64,000 bases of DNA from contig NW_024042261.1 in the NCBI RefSeq assembly GCF_014851395.1, positions 37,721,942 through 37,785,941 on the forward strand, read 5' to 3'. The notes below the pieces were generated by a model, which had not been told where the DNA came from, ran no database searches, and was given only the letters and a program-made list of their open reading frames with translations. The DNA is from Micropterus salmoides (taxonomy: Eukaryota > Chordata > Actinopteri > Centrarchiformes > Centrarchidae). Shown here in pieces: positions 35,301 through 49,000 of this stretch. Each line of letters opens with the position of its first letter. Position 1 is the stretch's first letter. Position numbers and translations under genes: made by a program.

Positions 35301-37619
35301 AAATAGTCGAATAAACTGGCTGTAATCGGGTGCCTGGGCAATAAAACTATAATGATAATAACAAATGTTCAACATATCTCCAGTAAATGATTTAATTCAT
35401 TTGAATCTAGGGCTGCAGCTAAAGATGATTTTAGTATTTGAAGCTTCGATAGATTATTTCAACAATTCATCGATGCGTCGTTTAAGAAGTACTCTTGCTC
35501 TGCGGCGGCGGCACCAAAAATCTGCCTTTAAACTAAAAACATTCAACATTTATCCTGATAATTATGGACCCCGAATGGAACGAAATGTTTTTATGGTGAT
35601 AAGATTTGCTGCGTTCATCAGATGTCTTCAATCCATGCAACCTTTATTCTCTGGCCACGGTAGCGGACTCACTGGGAACGCGCTCCAAAGTCAGAGACTG
35701 GGCTGCGACCATGTGATGCACCTTGAGATTTAGTGAGATTACAATATGAAACCAAAGCAGCAGGAAGTGGTTGGTGTGGCGTCCACATGGCGTTAACACC
35801 GTTCTGCTCCATGTGGAGAGTAATCTGATTACTACTACAGAACGGGAGTGTTCCTGTCACTTCCTGTCTGTGGCGCTCAGCAGCGATCCCATTGGTCCCT
35901 ACTGAAGGCTTCAACACACCTCACAGATATATGGTCCGTTTCTGTCTGAAGGTTCTGAGATCAGTCTGGTTCTTACTTGTGGTTTCGGTCCAGAGTTCGG
36001 TCCACTTTCCCAGTCAGGACGTTCCAGATGTACAGAGCGCCATCAGCTGATCCTCCGGCCACGTAGCTGCCGTCAGGACTGAACAACACAAATGGTAACA
36101 GGTCACTGGAGGTCAGCACAGACTCCACACAGAAAATACAGACTTTAGTAAGAAGAGGAGCGCCCTGCTTTATTCCTGCATATATAACAACCAGAAAGCT
36201 GAACGTACACAGCAGCGACATGTCTGAGCTCACCTGTCCAGGTGACAGACAGGACTGTTCATGTCGCCTTTTGTGATTTACAGCTTTTTACAGAATAACA
36301 GAAAACATGAGAACCAGCTCCTTTCTGTACAGGGTGGTGATGGCGCAGTGGATAAGACACATGCCTTTGGGGTGAGAGACCCGGGTTCAATTCCCCACTG
36401 TGATGTGTCCCTGTCGTTGCTCCAGAGGCGTGAGACCTCTGACATAAATATCAATTTGGCTAAATGAGTAAATGTATTATTAGAATCCTAAAGAATTATC
36501 TCTAGTCTTATTCCTGAAATCTGCAGCCGTTTGACAATGAAAAGATTTAATCACTGAACTCACCTGAAGGTGACCCTGGTCCAGTCGGCTCCACACTTGA
36601 AGCCCTGAGCACTAAAAACAAACACACACAGTTTATACACCACACACACCCACCCCGCGTCCAGCACAAGAGGAGCAGCAAGAGGAAGAGGATCAGCTCA
36701 CCTTAACGTCTGCCTGACGGCGTTTGTGCGCAGGTCGATGATCTTCACCTGGTCGTCTCTGGAGCAGGTGAGCAGCTCGGTGCGGTCGTGGTTCAGGTCC
36801 AGAGACGTCACCCGACCCTGCAGCTCCAGCTCCAGGACTATACTCTCCGCTCTGACACAGAGATACAGAGACAGAGTTAAACGCTCAGCGAGCTCAGCAG
36901 TGTGAGCGTTAACCTGGCTGCTGGGGAGATTCAGTCTTCACACATTTTTACATCTAGTTTAAATCTAACGGACGACCTCCGCAGAGGGAGCAAAGTCTGC
37001 AGACCCGACACCGTCCGTCTGAACCCCCTCAGTCTGCAGACCTGACATTTTTCTGTCGAGTCCAGAGTCCAACAAGCGTCCTGCTGGGAGACGGACCTTC
37101 AGTCCCGTTATTTAAACAGAACTGTAGTTCTGCCGTCTCTTCTTCGCTCTTTCACACCTGAATGCTGACTCCACGTTCACGGCCCTGATTTAAAAGTTCA
37201 GGTGTTCTAAGATCTGTGGCACCTGTGTGGCAAAGGATAAGACTGATTGGGCTTCACCCTCCTTGTTTCTCACCTGGTGGACGCGTCACTCACCTGATAT
37301 CCCAGAACCGAACCTTCTTATCAAAGTGTCCGCTCATGACGCACTGCTCCGTGCACACGATGTCATTACAGCTGGAACCAGCAAACACCGTCTTCATACC
37401 TGCACAGGTGAGACAGCAGGTGATGATCCGCTCACAGACATAGCTGCTCTGTCACACCTGTTAAAAAACCTGTCCAATCACGTACAGACTTTGCTGCGGA
37501 GGTCCCACAGTTTGAGCGTTCGATCGTAGCTCCCAGAGACGATCCGGGCGTTGTCCAATAGGAAGCGAGCTGACAGCACCTTCCCACTGTGACCCGTCAA
37601 GGTGTGCTGGAGGGAGAAA

Positions 37620-37654
<35 letters not shown>

Positions 37655-40049
37655 ATTAAGGTCAGCGATGCTCACCTGTAACCAGCAGGCGGCGGCACAA
37701 CATTTTAATGGAGACAAAACAACACCACATGAGTTTGTAAGCTGTGAAAATGTGATGAGCCGTAATAAGGCGTTGGAGACGGATCGACGTGTTACAAGCT
37801 GACAGAAACCTCTTGTCTCCACCCGGCTATACTGTCCCTGTATTCTGCTCTGGACCTGCTCGGATCAGACTCTCAGCTCTGGTTCTGCTCTGCAGCATCT
37901 AGTCTGCCTCGCTCTCCCTCAGTCTTCGATCCCTTCAACCAATAAATATTCCTCTTATCCAACTCCTCCCTCTTTCAGCCCTGCAGGCTCTACTACGTTG
38001 GCTGCAGGGCTCGGACGATTTGTCGATTACGTAAATACAAATTAGTCGTTAGATTAATCGAGTTGAAAAATAATCGTGATGCGCGGCACTAAATTCAATC
38101 TAGAATTGTTTGTGGTTGAAAGCTTTCTGCTGCTCGCGCAAAGTTTCCAACGGACGATGTTCTTTGCGTCTTAAGGTCTTTTCACAAGGGAAGCGACACT
38201 CCGCCTCCACGCTCTATAGATAGCAACCACGGCAACGGCTTCTGTTCGCCACTGTATTCCTTCATAGCCTAGCTTAGTAATGTTAGTTGATAGGCTATAT
38301 TATTATTATAGCTGATAAATGTTGTCATGCCGACGCCCTCCCGTAACTGTTCAGTGAACACATATTTCAGGGAAGTCACGGGCGGCGAGGATCAGTGTCT
38401 CAACCAGCTTTTTTTTGTGCTGCGCGTTGCGTACAGATAGTCAATTCAACTTTGGCAGGGGCGGCGGGCGTGTGCGTGAGACGAGCACGACCGCAACAGT
38501 TTGACGGGAACACGGCCACATGTCGCTACGCCTGTCGCAATGGCCACGCCTCCCTTCCTACACGCTCGCCTGTCATTGAAAATGAATTACGAGGCGCGTA
38601 AATCGCTTCCCGTGTGAAAACGCTTTAAGACTGTGACACAACAGCAGCTACTTCCAGCGGTGGAAAGAACGCCACTTCCCTCCAGTCTCCGCTTAGCTTT
38701 TAGGCCAACAGCTGGCTTGAACATCATCAGGTCCGCTGACCTGCAGCACAACTGAGCCCGCCCCCTCGTTCCCCCGGAGGCGCGTGACCTATCAGACGTA
38801 AGGCGCTCTAGATAAAAGCTCGGCTACACGAGGAAATGTAAATGTATGAAACTCGAGTCTCTGGTCTCAGGAGAAGAGTGAGATCAGCACTCAGGCCCCG
38901 CCTCCTCAGCCTGACGCTCCTTGCTGATTGGTTCTGTTGGATGTCAATCATCATCATCACCGTGAGCCTGTAGGATCTCTGTACAGACTCACACTGTGAT
39001 GTCACATCCTGTCTGTCAGCAGCTGCTGGGACCACCAATGCACCACTGGAGCATGATGGGAGCAGAGAGCAGGGGCTGCTGGGAGCTAAAATGGCCGATC
39101 GGGGGACCCGAGATTCAGACCTTTTACATCACATCACTGACCAGAAGACTGGCGAGAAGCCTGATTGGTCGTTAAGTGCTGAGATCATTTAATTTGAACA
39201 TGTGATCGCGTGGGACCGCAGTGGTGGATTCTGGGTCAGTAAACTCCATCTTTGGGTTTTCAGCTGAACGACGTTTCACGAACCAGCTGGACGTTATTTA
39301 AATGTTGAACGCCTTCTTTCTTCACCATCGCTCTCACAGCACTCCTGCAGACAGGAAGCGGTTCTCAGAAAGACTTCCTGTCTGCAGGTGAAGACTCACC
39401 CTCAGTCTGTAGTCGTCTACGGTCCAGATCCGACTGGCAAAGTCATTGGAGGCAGCCAGCAGGTAGGAGCCCTGCAGAGACCAGGTGTTAGTTAGCGTTC
39501 CACTGAGAACCAGCAGCTCACAAGGTCACAGAGTCTAAACGGACTTACGGCGCTGTCGAACTCGATGCTGGTGATCCCAGCGTTGCTGCCCGTGAGAGCT
39601 CCTTTAGGCTCGCAGCGACCTGCACACAGAGTACACACAGTACACGTCAGAAACACACAGTACACATGAGTAACAGGAGTAGCTACAGTCGCTCTGGATC
39701 AGAGGCGGGCGGCGGCTCAATCAGGCGAACGCTGTCTGACAACACGTGATCACAGAGCTCCTGATGACACCTTCCTGTCTCACATCAGAGTTATAACATG
39801 TTTCTGATCGGTCACCTGCTAGAACTCCGGCCCTTCATGTGACTGACTGAGGCGTCATGTGACCGCTGAGCCTGATCCACCGTTTACATTTAAGACATCG
39901 TCCAGGAGACAAGCGTGAAACCGTTTTAGAAAGAACTCACCGGCGACCACCTCCCACAGCTTCACCCTGCGGTCCATCCCTCCCGTCGCGAGGAGACGAG
40001 AGCCGGGGCTGAACCTCACAGCGTTCACCTCGCCATCGTGGGCTTCCTG

Positions 40050-40088
<39 letters not shown>

Positions 40089-43000
40089 TTTAACTCTGAG
40101 CCAATGGAAATGTCCCAGCATGCAACTGTTCTTTTGGTCTCAGGTTGAAAACTGGAGATCAGCTCCCTCCTCCTCCTCAGCCTGGCGCTCCGTGCTGATT
40201 GGTTCTGTTGGATGTCAATCACCGTGAGCCTGTAGGATCTCTGCACAGACTCACTCTGTGATGTCACATCCTGTCTGTCAGCAGCTGCTGGGACCACCAC
40301 TGCACCACTAGAGCATGATGGGAGCTGAGAGCAGGGGCTGCTGGGAGCCAGAGGGCAGCAGGAGAGGATTGTGGGTAATCAGACCTTTTACTGGTCATCA
40401 CAGACCAATGAGGTTTCACCTGTTAATGTGTTAAGGCGACACGGGGCAGCACAAACGCCGTTTCTCACTTTACAGATTCTGAGCTGCTTTTGTTTCAGAC
40501 TCGTGGGAAAAAGTCTGAAACACATTCGGTTGTTTGTTTTACTGCAGCTTTCTGCAAAGCGTAAGCTATTTAATGCTACATGGCGTCCTGCTGTCGCACC
40601 CAAATATGGTCATTTCCTTTGTACAAGCAACCAACTGTGAAAGTACAGAGGCGGATTTAAGCTAAGCGTGAAATCTGATTGGCTAGTTTTGATTTCTGAC
40701 AATGTGAATGGTTTAGATGAGTCAGCTGACACTAGAATGGGGGTAAAATGTTACGCGTGCGGCTGTTAACCAATCCGGTTTCTAAACCCTTTTATATTTG
40801 TAGAGGCTCTAGGCGGGGCCGTCCTCTCGCTCCTCTCCTGTGTATTCTCGCCATTGAGCGTCCGGCTACGGCTCTTAGATCGCGCCCCAATATCTGAGGC
40901 ATCAAAACAGATCAGTTGGACCATGGAATTGCCTTCTTTGCTGATGATGTGATTTTGTTTCTTACTGATTTGCACAATTTCATACCTGCGCTCTTGAATC
41001 TAATTAATGGTTTTGGGTGTTTTCGGGATGTAATCAGTCTGTAAAGTGAGGCTCACATTCATCGATCCAACGCGTCATGGCCGCTAGTGAATCTTAATTC
41101 AAAGCTTGGAGCACTTCCTGTCGGCTCTGAGGCACTGCGAGGCTACCCAGACGACCAATCACAGTTCTTACGGCCGCGTCGCCTCAACTTGTAGTTAACA
41201 TTTTTGAGGAGGTGCACGTCAGGCGACGGCGTCGGCTTAACATGCGCCGCCCTCTGGTGAGAAAGCTGTGATACTTACAAACACATGCAGCGCCGTCGAC
41301 GGGACTCGAACCTCCGCACACACTCCAGACGGGGCGTCAGGGTTCTCAGGGGAGGAGCTGAAGGAGTTCGCATGTCGACGCCTGCTGAGGAGAAGGAGCA
41401 CAGTCAGCAACAGGAGAAGGAGCACAGGAGGAGGAGCCACAGTCTGCTAACAAGAGGAGGAGGAGGAGCCACAGTCTGCTAACAAGAGGAGGAGGAGGAG
41501 CCACAGTCTGCTAACAAGAGGAGGAGGAGGAGCCACAGTCTGCTAACAAGAGGAGGAGGAGGGGCCACAGTCTGCTAACAAGAGGAGGAGGAGGGGCCAC
41601 AGTCTGCTAACAAGAGGAGGAGGAGGGGCCACAGTCTGCTAACAAGAGGAGGAGGAGGAGCCACAGTCTGCTAACAAGAGGAGGAGGAGGAGCCACAGTC
41701 TGCTAACAAGAGGAGGAGGAGGAGCCACAGTCTGCTAACAAGAGGAGGAGGAGGAGCCACAGTCTGCTAACAAGAGGAGGAGGAGGAGCCACAGTCTGCT
41801 AACAAGAGGAGGAGGAGGAGCCACAGTCTGCTAACAAGAGGAGGAGGAGGAGCCACAGTCTGCTAACAAGAGGAGTCAGTGCTGCCTCCTGCTGTTAGTT
41901 AACCTCCTAGTAAGAGCCTAGCTCACAATAGACAACGCCGAGGAGGTGAACGGTCGCTGGATGAATCCAACGTATCCAGCATCTGATTGGCTGAGCTCTC
42001 CTCTCAACAGTCCTTTAACAACATGGGCCTCCTTTAATACAGTCAGAACCAGCAGAACCACGGAGGAGTCCAGAATCCAGGGAGTCCAGGGACACTGAAC
42101 CGATGAGGAAGACCAGGACAACCCGGCGCCTGTGAGACTGCAGTCCAGCACTGGCTTCTGCCATCAGCTCAAAACCCCCTACCTACCTCCTGCCCCCTCC
42201 CCACAGGTGTTCACTTGGTCAGATCATCATCATCACCGGCAGAAATGATTAACAGATGAGGAAAACGCTAATCTGCAGTCATGCTAGCTGCTCTGTACCT
42301 TCACACAGCTATATGCTAATATCAGCAGGCTAACATGCTCACAGTAAAAATGCAAACGTTAGTTTAGCATGTTAGCATGCTAACACCAGCTAATTAGCAG
42401 TAAACACAGCGTGCAGCTAAGGCTGATGGGAATGTCTTCAGCTCTGCAGGTCATAAACCAAAGTGTTGCACACATTGACTTGATGAGGATCACCAATGTT
42501 CTTACAGTCCATCCTGAGGGGGGACAGGAAGGTCTGAACCGCATTTCATTCACAGTACATCCATCAGCTGATTCGGTCTGGACCGAAGACCAGACAGACC
42601 AGCTGAGACCATGTACAGACCTGCTGCCAGCGAGGCGGATAAGACTCGATGTTCATTTAAGACAAAAACTTTTTAAAAAATTTTAAAAAAAAAAGGTATA
42701 AAGCTCAGCCAGTCAGCGACCTGTCAATCAAAGAAACACACACAATCCATCACCTGGAGTGTGGTGGGACGAGTCCTGGCTGAACACACTCAGACACGCT
42801 GCAGACAGACAGAGACAGGTAGATAGGCAGGTGGTCAATGACAACATGGACAGTCCAGAGCCCCAGAGACCTGCAGGGACCAGGACAGATGATCTTACAG
42901 CTACATACCCAAAGATGTTGGAGATGGAGTCCAGCAGACCACCAGGGGGAGGCTGCGAGATTTTCTTACTGTACAAACATAAGAACATATCTGATCAGAA

Positions 43001-46000
43001 ATATCAAGGTCTTCAAATATCTTGCTCTGTTCCACCGTCAGTCCAGAACCCAAAGAGACCCAGCTTCCCGAGATACAACACAGAACGTCTGTCTCTCTGG
43101 AGGAGTCTCAGAAAAGATGCTTCAACATCTCAGATATAAAACTAATGTGAAAAACAGTTTCAGGATCAGTGTTAAGAACGGGACACGTTTCAGTCCAGAG
43201 TCTTCCAGTTTACCCAGTAGATGCTGGTCTCACCTGGGAGTTCTGATGAACGGTCTGTTAGGCGAGGTCTCTGCAGCCCCTTTCCCTCCATCCTCAGCCA
43301 GAACCTCGATGTCGTCCTCCCTGAGGACAGAAACACGGAGTCAGTGCTGAGTCGCCCTGCGACACTAACAAACATGCCTCAGAGCAGAAACGGGTGTACT
43401 GACGGGTCGACGGGCAGCGGCTCTTTGGCGGCGTCTGCAAGCTCCTTCTGCAGTTTGGCCTGTCGGCGTCTGAAACACAAACATCACACCATCACTCACC
43501 GACTTTTCAACTTTCCAAGCTCATGCGTCCTTTAAAATAAATGATATTCCTGTTAAAGTAAAAAGCCGTCCCTTCGACCTCTGAAAGCCCACTGGGCATC
43601 TGCAAGAGCTGGGTAACTCCAGAGACAAAAGTGGGGACGTACTGTGAAGCTTAGAGTAGGGAGGGGCGGGACTTAGGGCGGGAGACGAGACCAAACAAAA
43701 GGTTTCAAACAGAACTCAATCATCGTTTCATCTCAAAGGCAGGGAACCAGTCAGAGAACCAGGCCCAGTCAGAGAGAACGAGCCAGAGAGAACCAGGCCC
43801 AGTCAGAGAGAACGAGCCAGAGAGAACCAGGCCCAGGCAGAGAGAACCAGTCAGGACCACGCAGTGAGACCCAGTCAGAGAGAACGAGCCAGAGAGAACC
43901 AGGCCCAGGCAGAGAGACCCAGTCAGAGAGAACGAGCCAGAGAGAACCAGGCCCAGGCAGAGAGACCCAGTCAGAGAGAACGAGCCAGAGAGACCCAGTC
44001 AGAGAGAACGAGCCAGAGAGAACGAGCCAGAGAGAACGAGCCAGAGAGAACCAGTCAGGCCCAGTCAGAGAGAACCAGTCAGGACCACACAGTGAGACCC
44101 AGTCAGAGAGAACGAGCCAGAGAGAACGAGCCAGAGAGAACGAGCCAGAGAGAACGAGCCAGGCCCAGTCAGAGAGAACCAGTCAGGACCACACAGTGAG
44201 ACCCAGTCAGAGAGAACGAGCCAGAGAGAACCAGTCAGGACCACGCAGTGAGACCCAGCCAGAGAGAACGAGCCAGAGAGAACCAGTCAGGACCACGCAG
44301 TGAGACCCAGCCAGAGAGAACGAGCCAGAGAGAACCAGTCAGGACCACGCAGTGAGACCCAGTCAGAGAGAACGAGCCAGAGAGAACCAGGCAGGCCCAG
44401 TCAGAGAGAACCAGTCAGGACCACACAGTGAGACCCAGTCAGAGAGAACGAGCCAGAGAGAACCAGGCAGGCCCAGTCAGAGAGAACCAGTCAGGACCAC
44501 ACAGTGAGACCCAGTCAGAGAGAACGAGCCAGAGAGAACCAGTCAGGACCACGCAGTGAGACCCAGCCAGAGAGAACGAGCCAGAGAGAACCAGTCAGGA
44601 CCACGCAGTGAGACCCAGTCAGAGAGAACGAGCCAGAGAGAACCAGGCAGGCCCAGTCAGAGAGAACCAGTCAGGACCACACAGTGAGACCCAGTCAGAG
44701 AGAACGAGCCAGAGAGAACCAGGCCCAGGCAGAGAGACCCAGTCAGAGAGAACGAGCCAGAGAGAACCAGGCCCAGGCAGAGAGACCCAGTCAGAGAGAA
44801 CGAGCCAGAGAGAACCAGGCCCAGGCAGAGAGACCCAGTCAGAGAGAACGAGCCAGAGAGAACGAGCCAGAGAGAACCAGTCAGGCCCAGTCAGAGAGAA
44901 CCAGTCAGGACCACGCAGTGAGACCCAGTCAGAGAGAACGAGCCAGAGAGAACCAGTCAGGACCACGCAGTGAGACCCAGCCAGAGAGAACGAGCCAGAG
45001 AGAACCAGGCAGGCCCAGTCAGAGAGAACCAGTCAGGACCACACAGTGAGACCCAGTCAGAGAGAACGAGCCAGAGAGAACCAGTCAGGACCACGCAGTG
45101 AGACCCAGCCAGAGAGAACGAGCCAGAGAGAACCAGTCAGGACCACGCAGTGAGACCCAGTCAGAGAGAACGAGCCAGAGAGAACCAGTCAGGACCACGC
45201 AGTGAGACCCAGCCAGAGAGAACGAGCCAGAGAGAACCAGTCAGGACCACGCAGTGAGACCCAGTCAGAGAGAACGAGCCAGAGAGAACCAGGCAGGCCC
45301 AGTCAGAGAGAACCAGTCAGGACCACGCAGTGAGACCCAGTCAGAGAGAACGAGCCAGAGAGAACCAGGCCCAGGCAGAGAGAACGAGCCAGAGAGAACG
45401 AGCCAGAGAGAACGAGCCAGAGAGAACCAGTCAGGCCCAGTCAGAGAGAACCAGTCAGGACCACACAGTGAGACCCAGTCAGAGAGAACGAGCCAGAGAG
45501 AACCAGTCAGGACCACGCAGTGAGACCCAGCCAGAGAGAACGAGCCAGAGAGAACCAGGCAGGCCCAGTCAGAGAGAACCAGTCAGGACCACACAGTGAG
45601 ACCCAGCCAGAGAGAACGAGCCAGAGAGAACCAGGCAGGCCCAGTCAGAGAGAACCAGTCAGGACCACACAGTGAGACCCAGTCAGAGAGAACGAGCCAG
45701 AGAGAACCAGTCAGGACCACGCAGTGAGACCCAGCCAGAGAGAACGAGCCAGAGAGAACCAGTCAGGACCACGCAGTGAGACCCAGTCAGAGAGAACGAG
45801 CCAGAGAGAACCAGTCAGGACCACGCAGTGAGACCCAGTCAGAGAGAACGAGCCAGAGAGAACCAGGCAGGCCCAGTCAGAGAGAACCAGTCAGGACCAC
45901 ACAGTGAGACCCAGTCAGAGAGAACGAGCCAGAGAGAACCAGGCCCAGTCAGAGAGAACGAGCCAGAGAGAACCAGGCCCAGTCAGAGAGAACGAGCCAG

Positions 46001-49000
46001 AGAGAACCAGGCCCAGTCAGAGAGAACCAGTCAGGACCACACAGTGAGACCCAGTCAGAGAGAACGAGCCAGAGAGAACCAGTCAGGCCCAGTCAGAGAG
46101 AACCAGTCAGGCCCAGTCAGAGAGAACCAGTCAGGCCCAGTCAGAGAGAACGAGCCAGAGAGAACCAGTCAGGCCCAGTCAGAGAGAACGAGCCAGAGAG
46201 AACGAGCCAGAGAGAACCAGTCAGGCCCAGTCAGAGAGAACGAGCCAGAGAGAACGAGCCAGAGAGAACCAGTCAGGCCCAGTCAGAGAGAACGAGCCAG
46301 AGAGAACCAGTCAGGCCCAGTCAGAGAGAACCAGTCAGGACCAGCCAGAGAGAACGAGCCAGGCCCAGTCAGAGAGAACCAGTCAGGCCCAGTCAGAGAG
46401 AACCAGTCAGGCAGAACCAGTCAGGCCCAGTCAGAGAGAACCAGTCAGAGAGAACCAGTCAGAGAGAACCAGTCAGAGAGAACCAGTCAGGCCCAGTCAG
46501 AGAGAACCAGTCAGAGAGAACCAGTCAGGCCCAGCCAGAGAGAACCAGCCAGAGAGAACCAGCCAGAGAGAACCAGCCAGAGAGAAGCAGGACCAGTCAA
46601 TCAGAATGAGTCAGAGAGAACCTGTCAGCCAGAGAGAACCAGTCAGGCCCAGCCAGAGAGAACCAGCCAGAGAGAACCAGCCAGAGAGAACCAGCCAGAG
46701 AGAAGCAGGACCAGTCAATCAGAACGAGTCAGAGAGAACCTGTCAGCCAGAGAGAACCGGGAACAGTCAGGACCAGTCGGGATCAGGACCAGGCTTACCT
46801 GCAGTCCTTCTCGTTCTCTGCGTTCAGCTTGTTGGCCTCCTGAGCCTTCTCAGCCATCCAGCGGGACACCAGCTCCTGGTTGTCTTCCGTGGTTTTCCTC
46901 AGTTTCTCCTCCAGAGCAGAGAAGGTGATCTGCAGGGCGTCGTACTCGTCCTTCAGGGTCTGGTTCGCCTTCTCCAGGTCCTACAGAGACACAGGAAGTT
47001 CCACACATCAGCCAGAACCTCCATTAAACTCCAACAGAACACAGCTGCACCGTGTACACAGCCAACAGCTGAATGTCCTACAGAGGCCACCGTACAGCAG
47101 ACTGACCCTCTGTCAGCTTTAAATAGATTTCACTTCCTGTCTGTTCAGAAGGTCTCAGCTTGAAAACTGGAAATCAGCTCCCTCCTCCTCCTCAGCCTGG
47201 CGCTCCGTGCTGATTGGTTCTGTTGGATGTCAATCATCATCACCGTGAGCCTGTAGGAGCTCTGTACAGACTCACTCTGTGATGTCACATCCTGTCTGTC
47301 AGCAGCTGCTGGGACCACCAATGCACCACTGGAGCATGATGGGAGCAGAGAGCAGGGGCTGCTGGGAGCCAGAGGGCAGCAGGAGAGGATTGTGGGTAAT
47401 CAGACCTTTTACTTCTCATCACTGACCTTCATCACGTCTCTTACAGGCTGAACTTATCTTGGACCGGGTCTCTTACCGGCCCGTCTGCGTGAGGGTTTGT
47501 TTTGCCTCTAAGAGCAGATTTTCCTGATATAAGCGTTCTGTAGAAACAGTACTGACCATCAAATTAAGGACCAGAACACCAGGACCCGTCCAGTCCAGGT
47601 GCTGAGATCCAGCTGGCTGCCTACCTGCAGGTAGCTCCTCAGGTCCCGACAGTCCCCCTCCAGGTTGGCAATCTGCTGCTGGTACTCCAGCATCCTGAAA
47701 ACACAACAGTACAGCGTGAGTCACCTGCTGCCCCCCCCTGAACCCAGACCCAGACCACGGTGTGAGGGATACTGACTTGGCCTCGTTGCTCTGGATCTCC
47801 TTGTCCTTCTGTTGAATCAGGTTGTTCAGCTCGATCACGCTCTGAGCCAGCTGCAGGACAAACAAACAACCATTCAGCATCATGTTTTCAGGACTTTCCA
47901 GGACCTGGAACTCCTTCAGCTCGCTTCCCCCGAGTTGTTCAGACAGGAAGTGTGTTTGTTCTTGGGGAGCGCGCTCTAGCGGTGATCTAACCGGTGCGCC
48001 GTGAGAGGCGATGGTGGAAACGAGGGGGAGGAGTTTGATGTGTTCGTTGAGAGACTCTCTGTCCTAACGTGACAACCGAATCCTCTCCCTCGTCTGAGCC
48101 CGTCGCTGGCAGGAAGAAGCGCTTTATGTGGACGCCATTTTGATGAGAACAACCGCTGCGAGGGAAAACGCTGCTGCTGCACCGCCTCCAGAACTTTCTG
48201 TACCTACAGTCATTGTGAACCCAAGATGGCCGTCGCCTTTGTTAGCAGAAGTGTTTCACCATTTCAAACTGGTCACGGCGCCTAAAGGGAAGTGAACTCT
48301 GCACCGATTGGTCCATCCACCCTCAGGATGTCACAGGACCAAAGTTACTGATCACGTCAGCACTTTAATCAGGAAACGGTTGAGAAATCTGCTCTCAGTT
48401 CAGGAACACAGAACCTCGGGGCTGCTGAAATGTTCTGCCGCCAACTTTAATCAACAGGCGCCGGTTCTTTGGATAAAAGTCAAATCGTCTCAGGTTTAAA
48501 GTCTGATCTTTGTTCCTGAGATAAAATTTTCTTCCTGCTCAGAACAAACTCGCCAAACAGCGGATCAATAAACCGACCTGAGGCAGAACATTCAGAACCC
48601 TCAAACCTGCTTTCTCCCTTTTCCTCAACAAAATACGTATCAGCTGATTCTGATGAATTTAATCCAACATTTATTGAACATTTGTTCATTTGTTATTGAG
48701 GAAAATTAATTTGTGATAATCAGTATTGATTCATCTGCCCACAGTAATGCTAACGTTAGCGTGTTAATTCTACTTTAGGGTAACAGCGATTTATTTAGAT
48801 CTCTTAGCAGCAGTTTCATTTCTGTGGTTAGTTTTTAAAAAAAGCTCTCATGGTGCTCAGTCTCTAATTAGTTAATGCTGAGAAGTGACTCGTCAATAAT
48901 CATTCATGCAGATCAACGAGCGTCAACCTTTTTAACCCCCCCGGCTGTGATTGGCGAGACGCTCGCTCAGAGATCTGAGAAAACATTAAATATTAGAATG

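Noticed and set aside
36332..36404. Possible tRNA gene with A- and B-boxes
   Set aside because: The ends do not pair as an acceptor stem, and a dispersed copy with the same tail lies at 51545-51672, so it is a SINE.
43864..46928. Plus- and minus-strand frames of Arg/Glu/Gln/Ser repeats, up to 366 codons
   Set aside because: They are read-through of the atg16l1 intron minisatellite; the downstream end runs antisense through a real atg16l1 exon.
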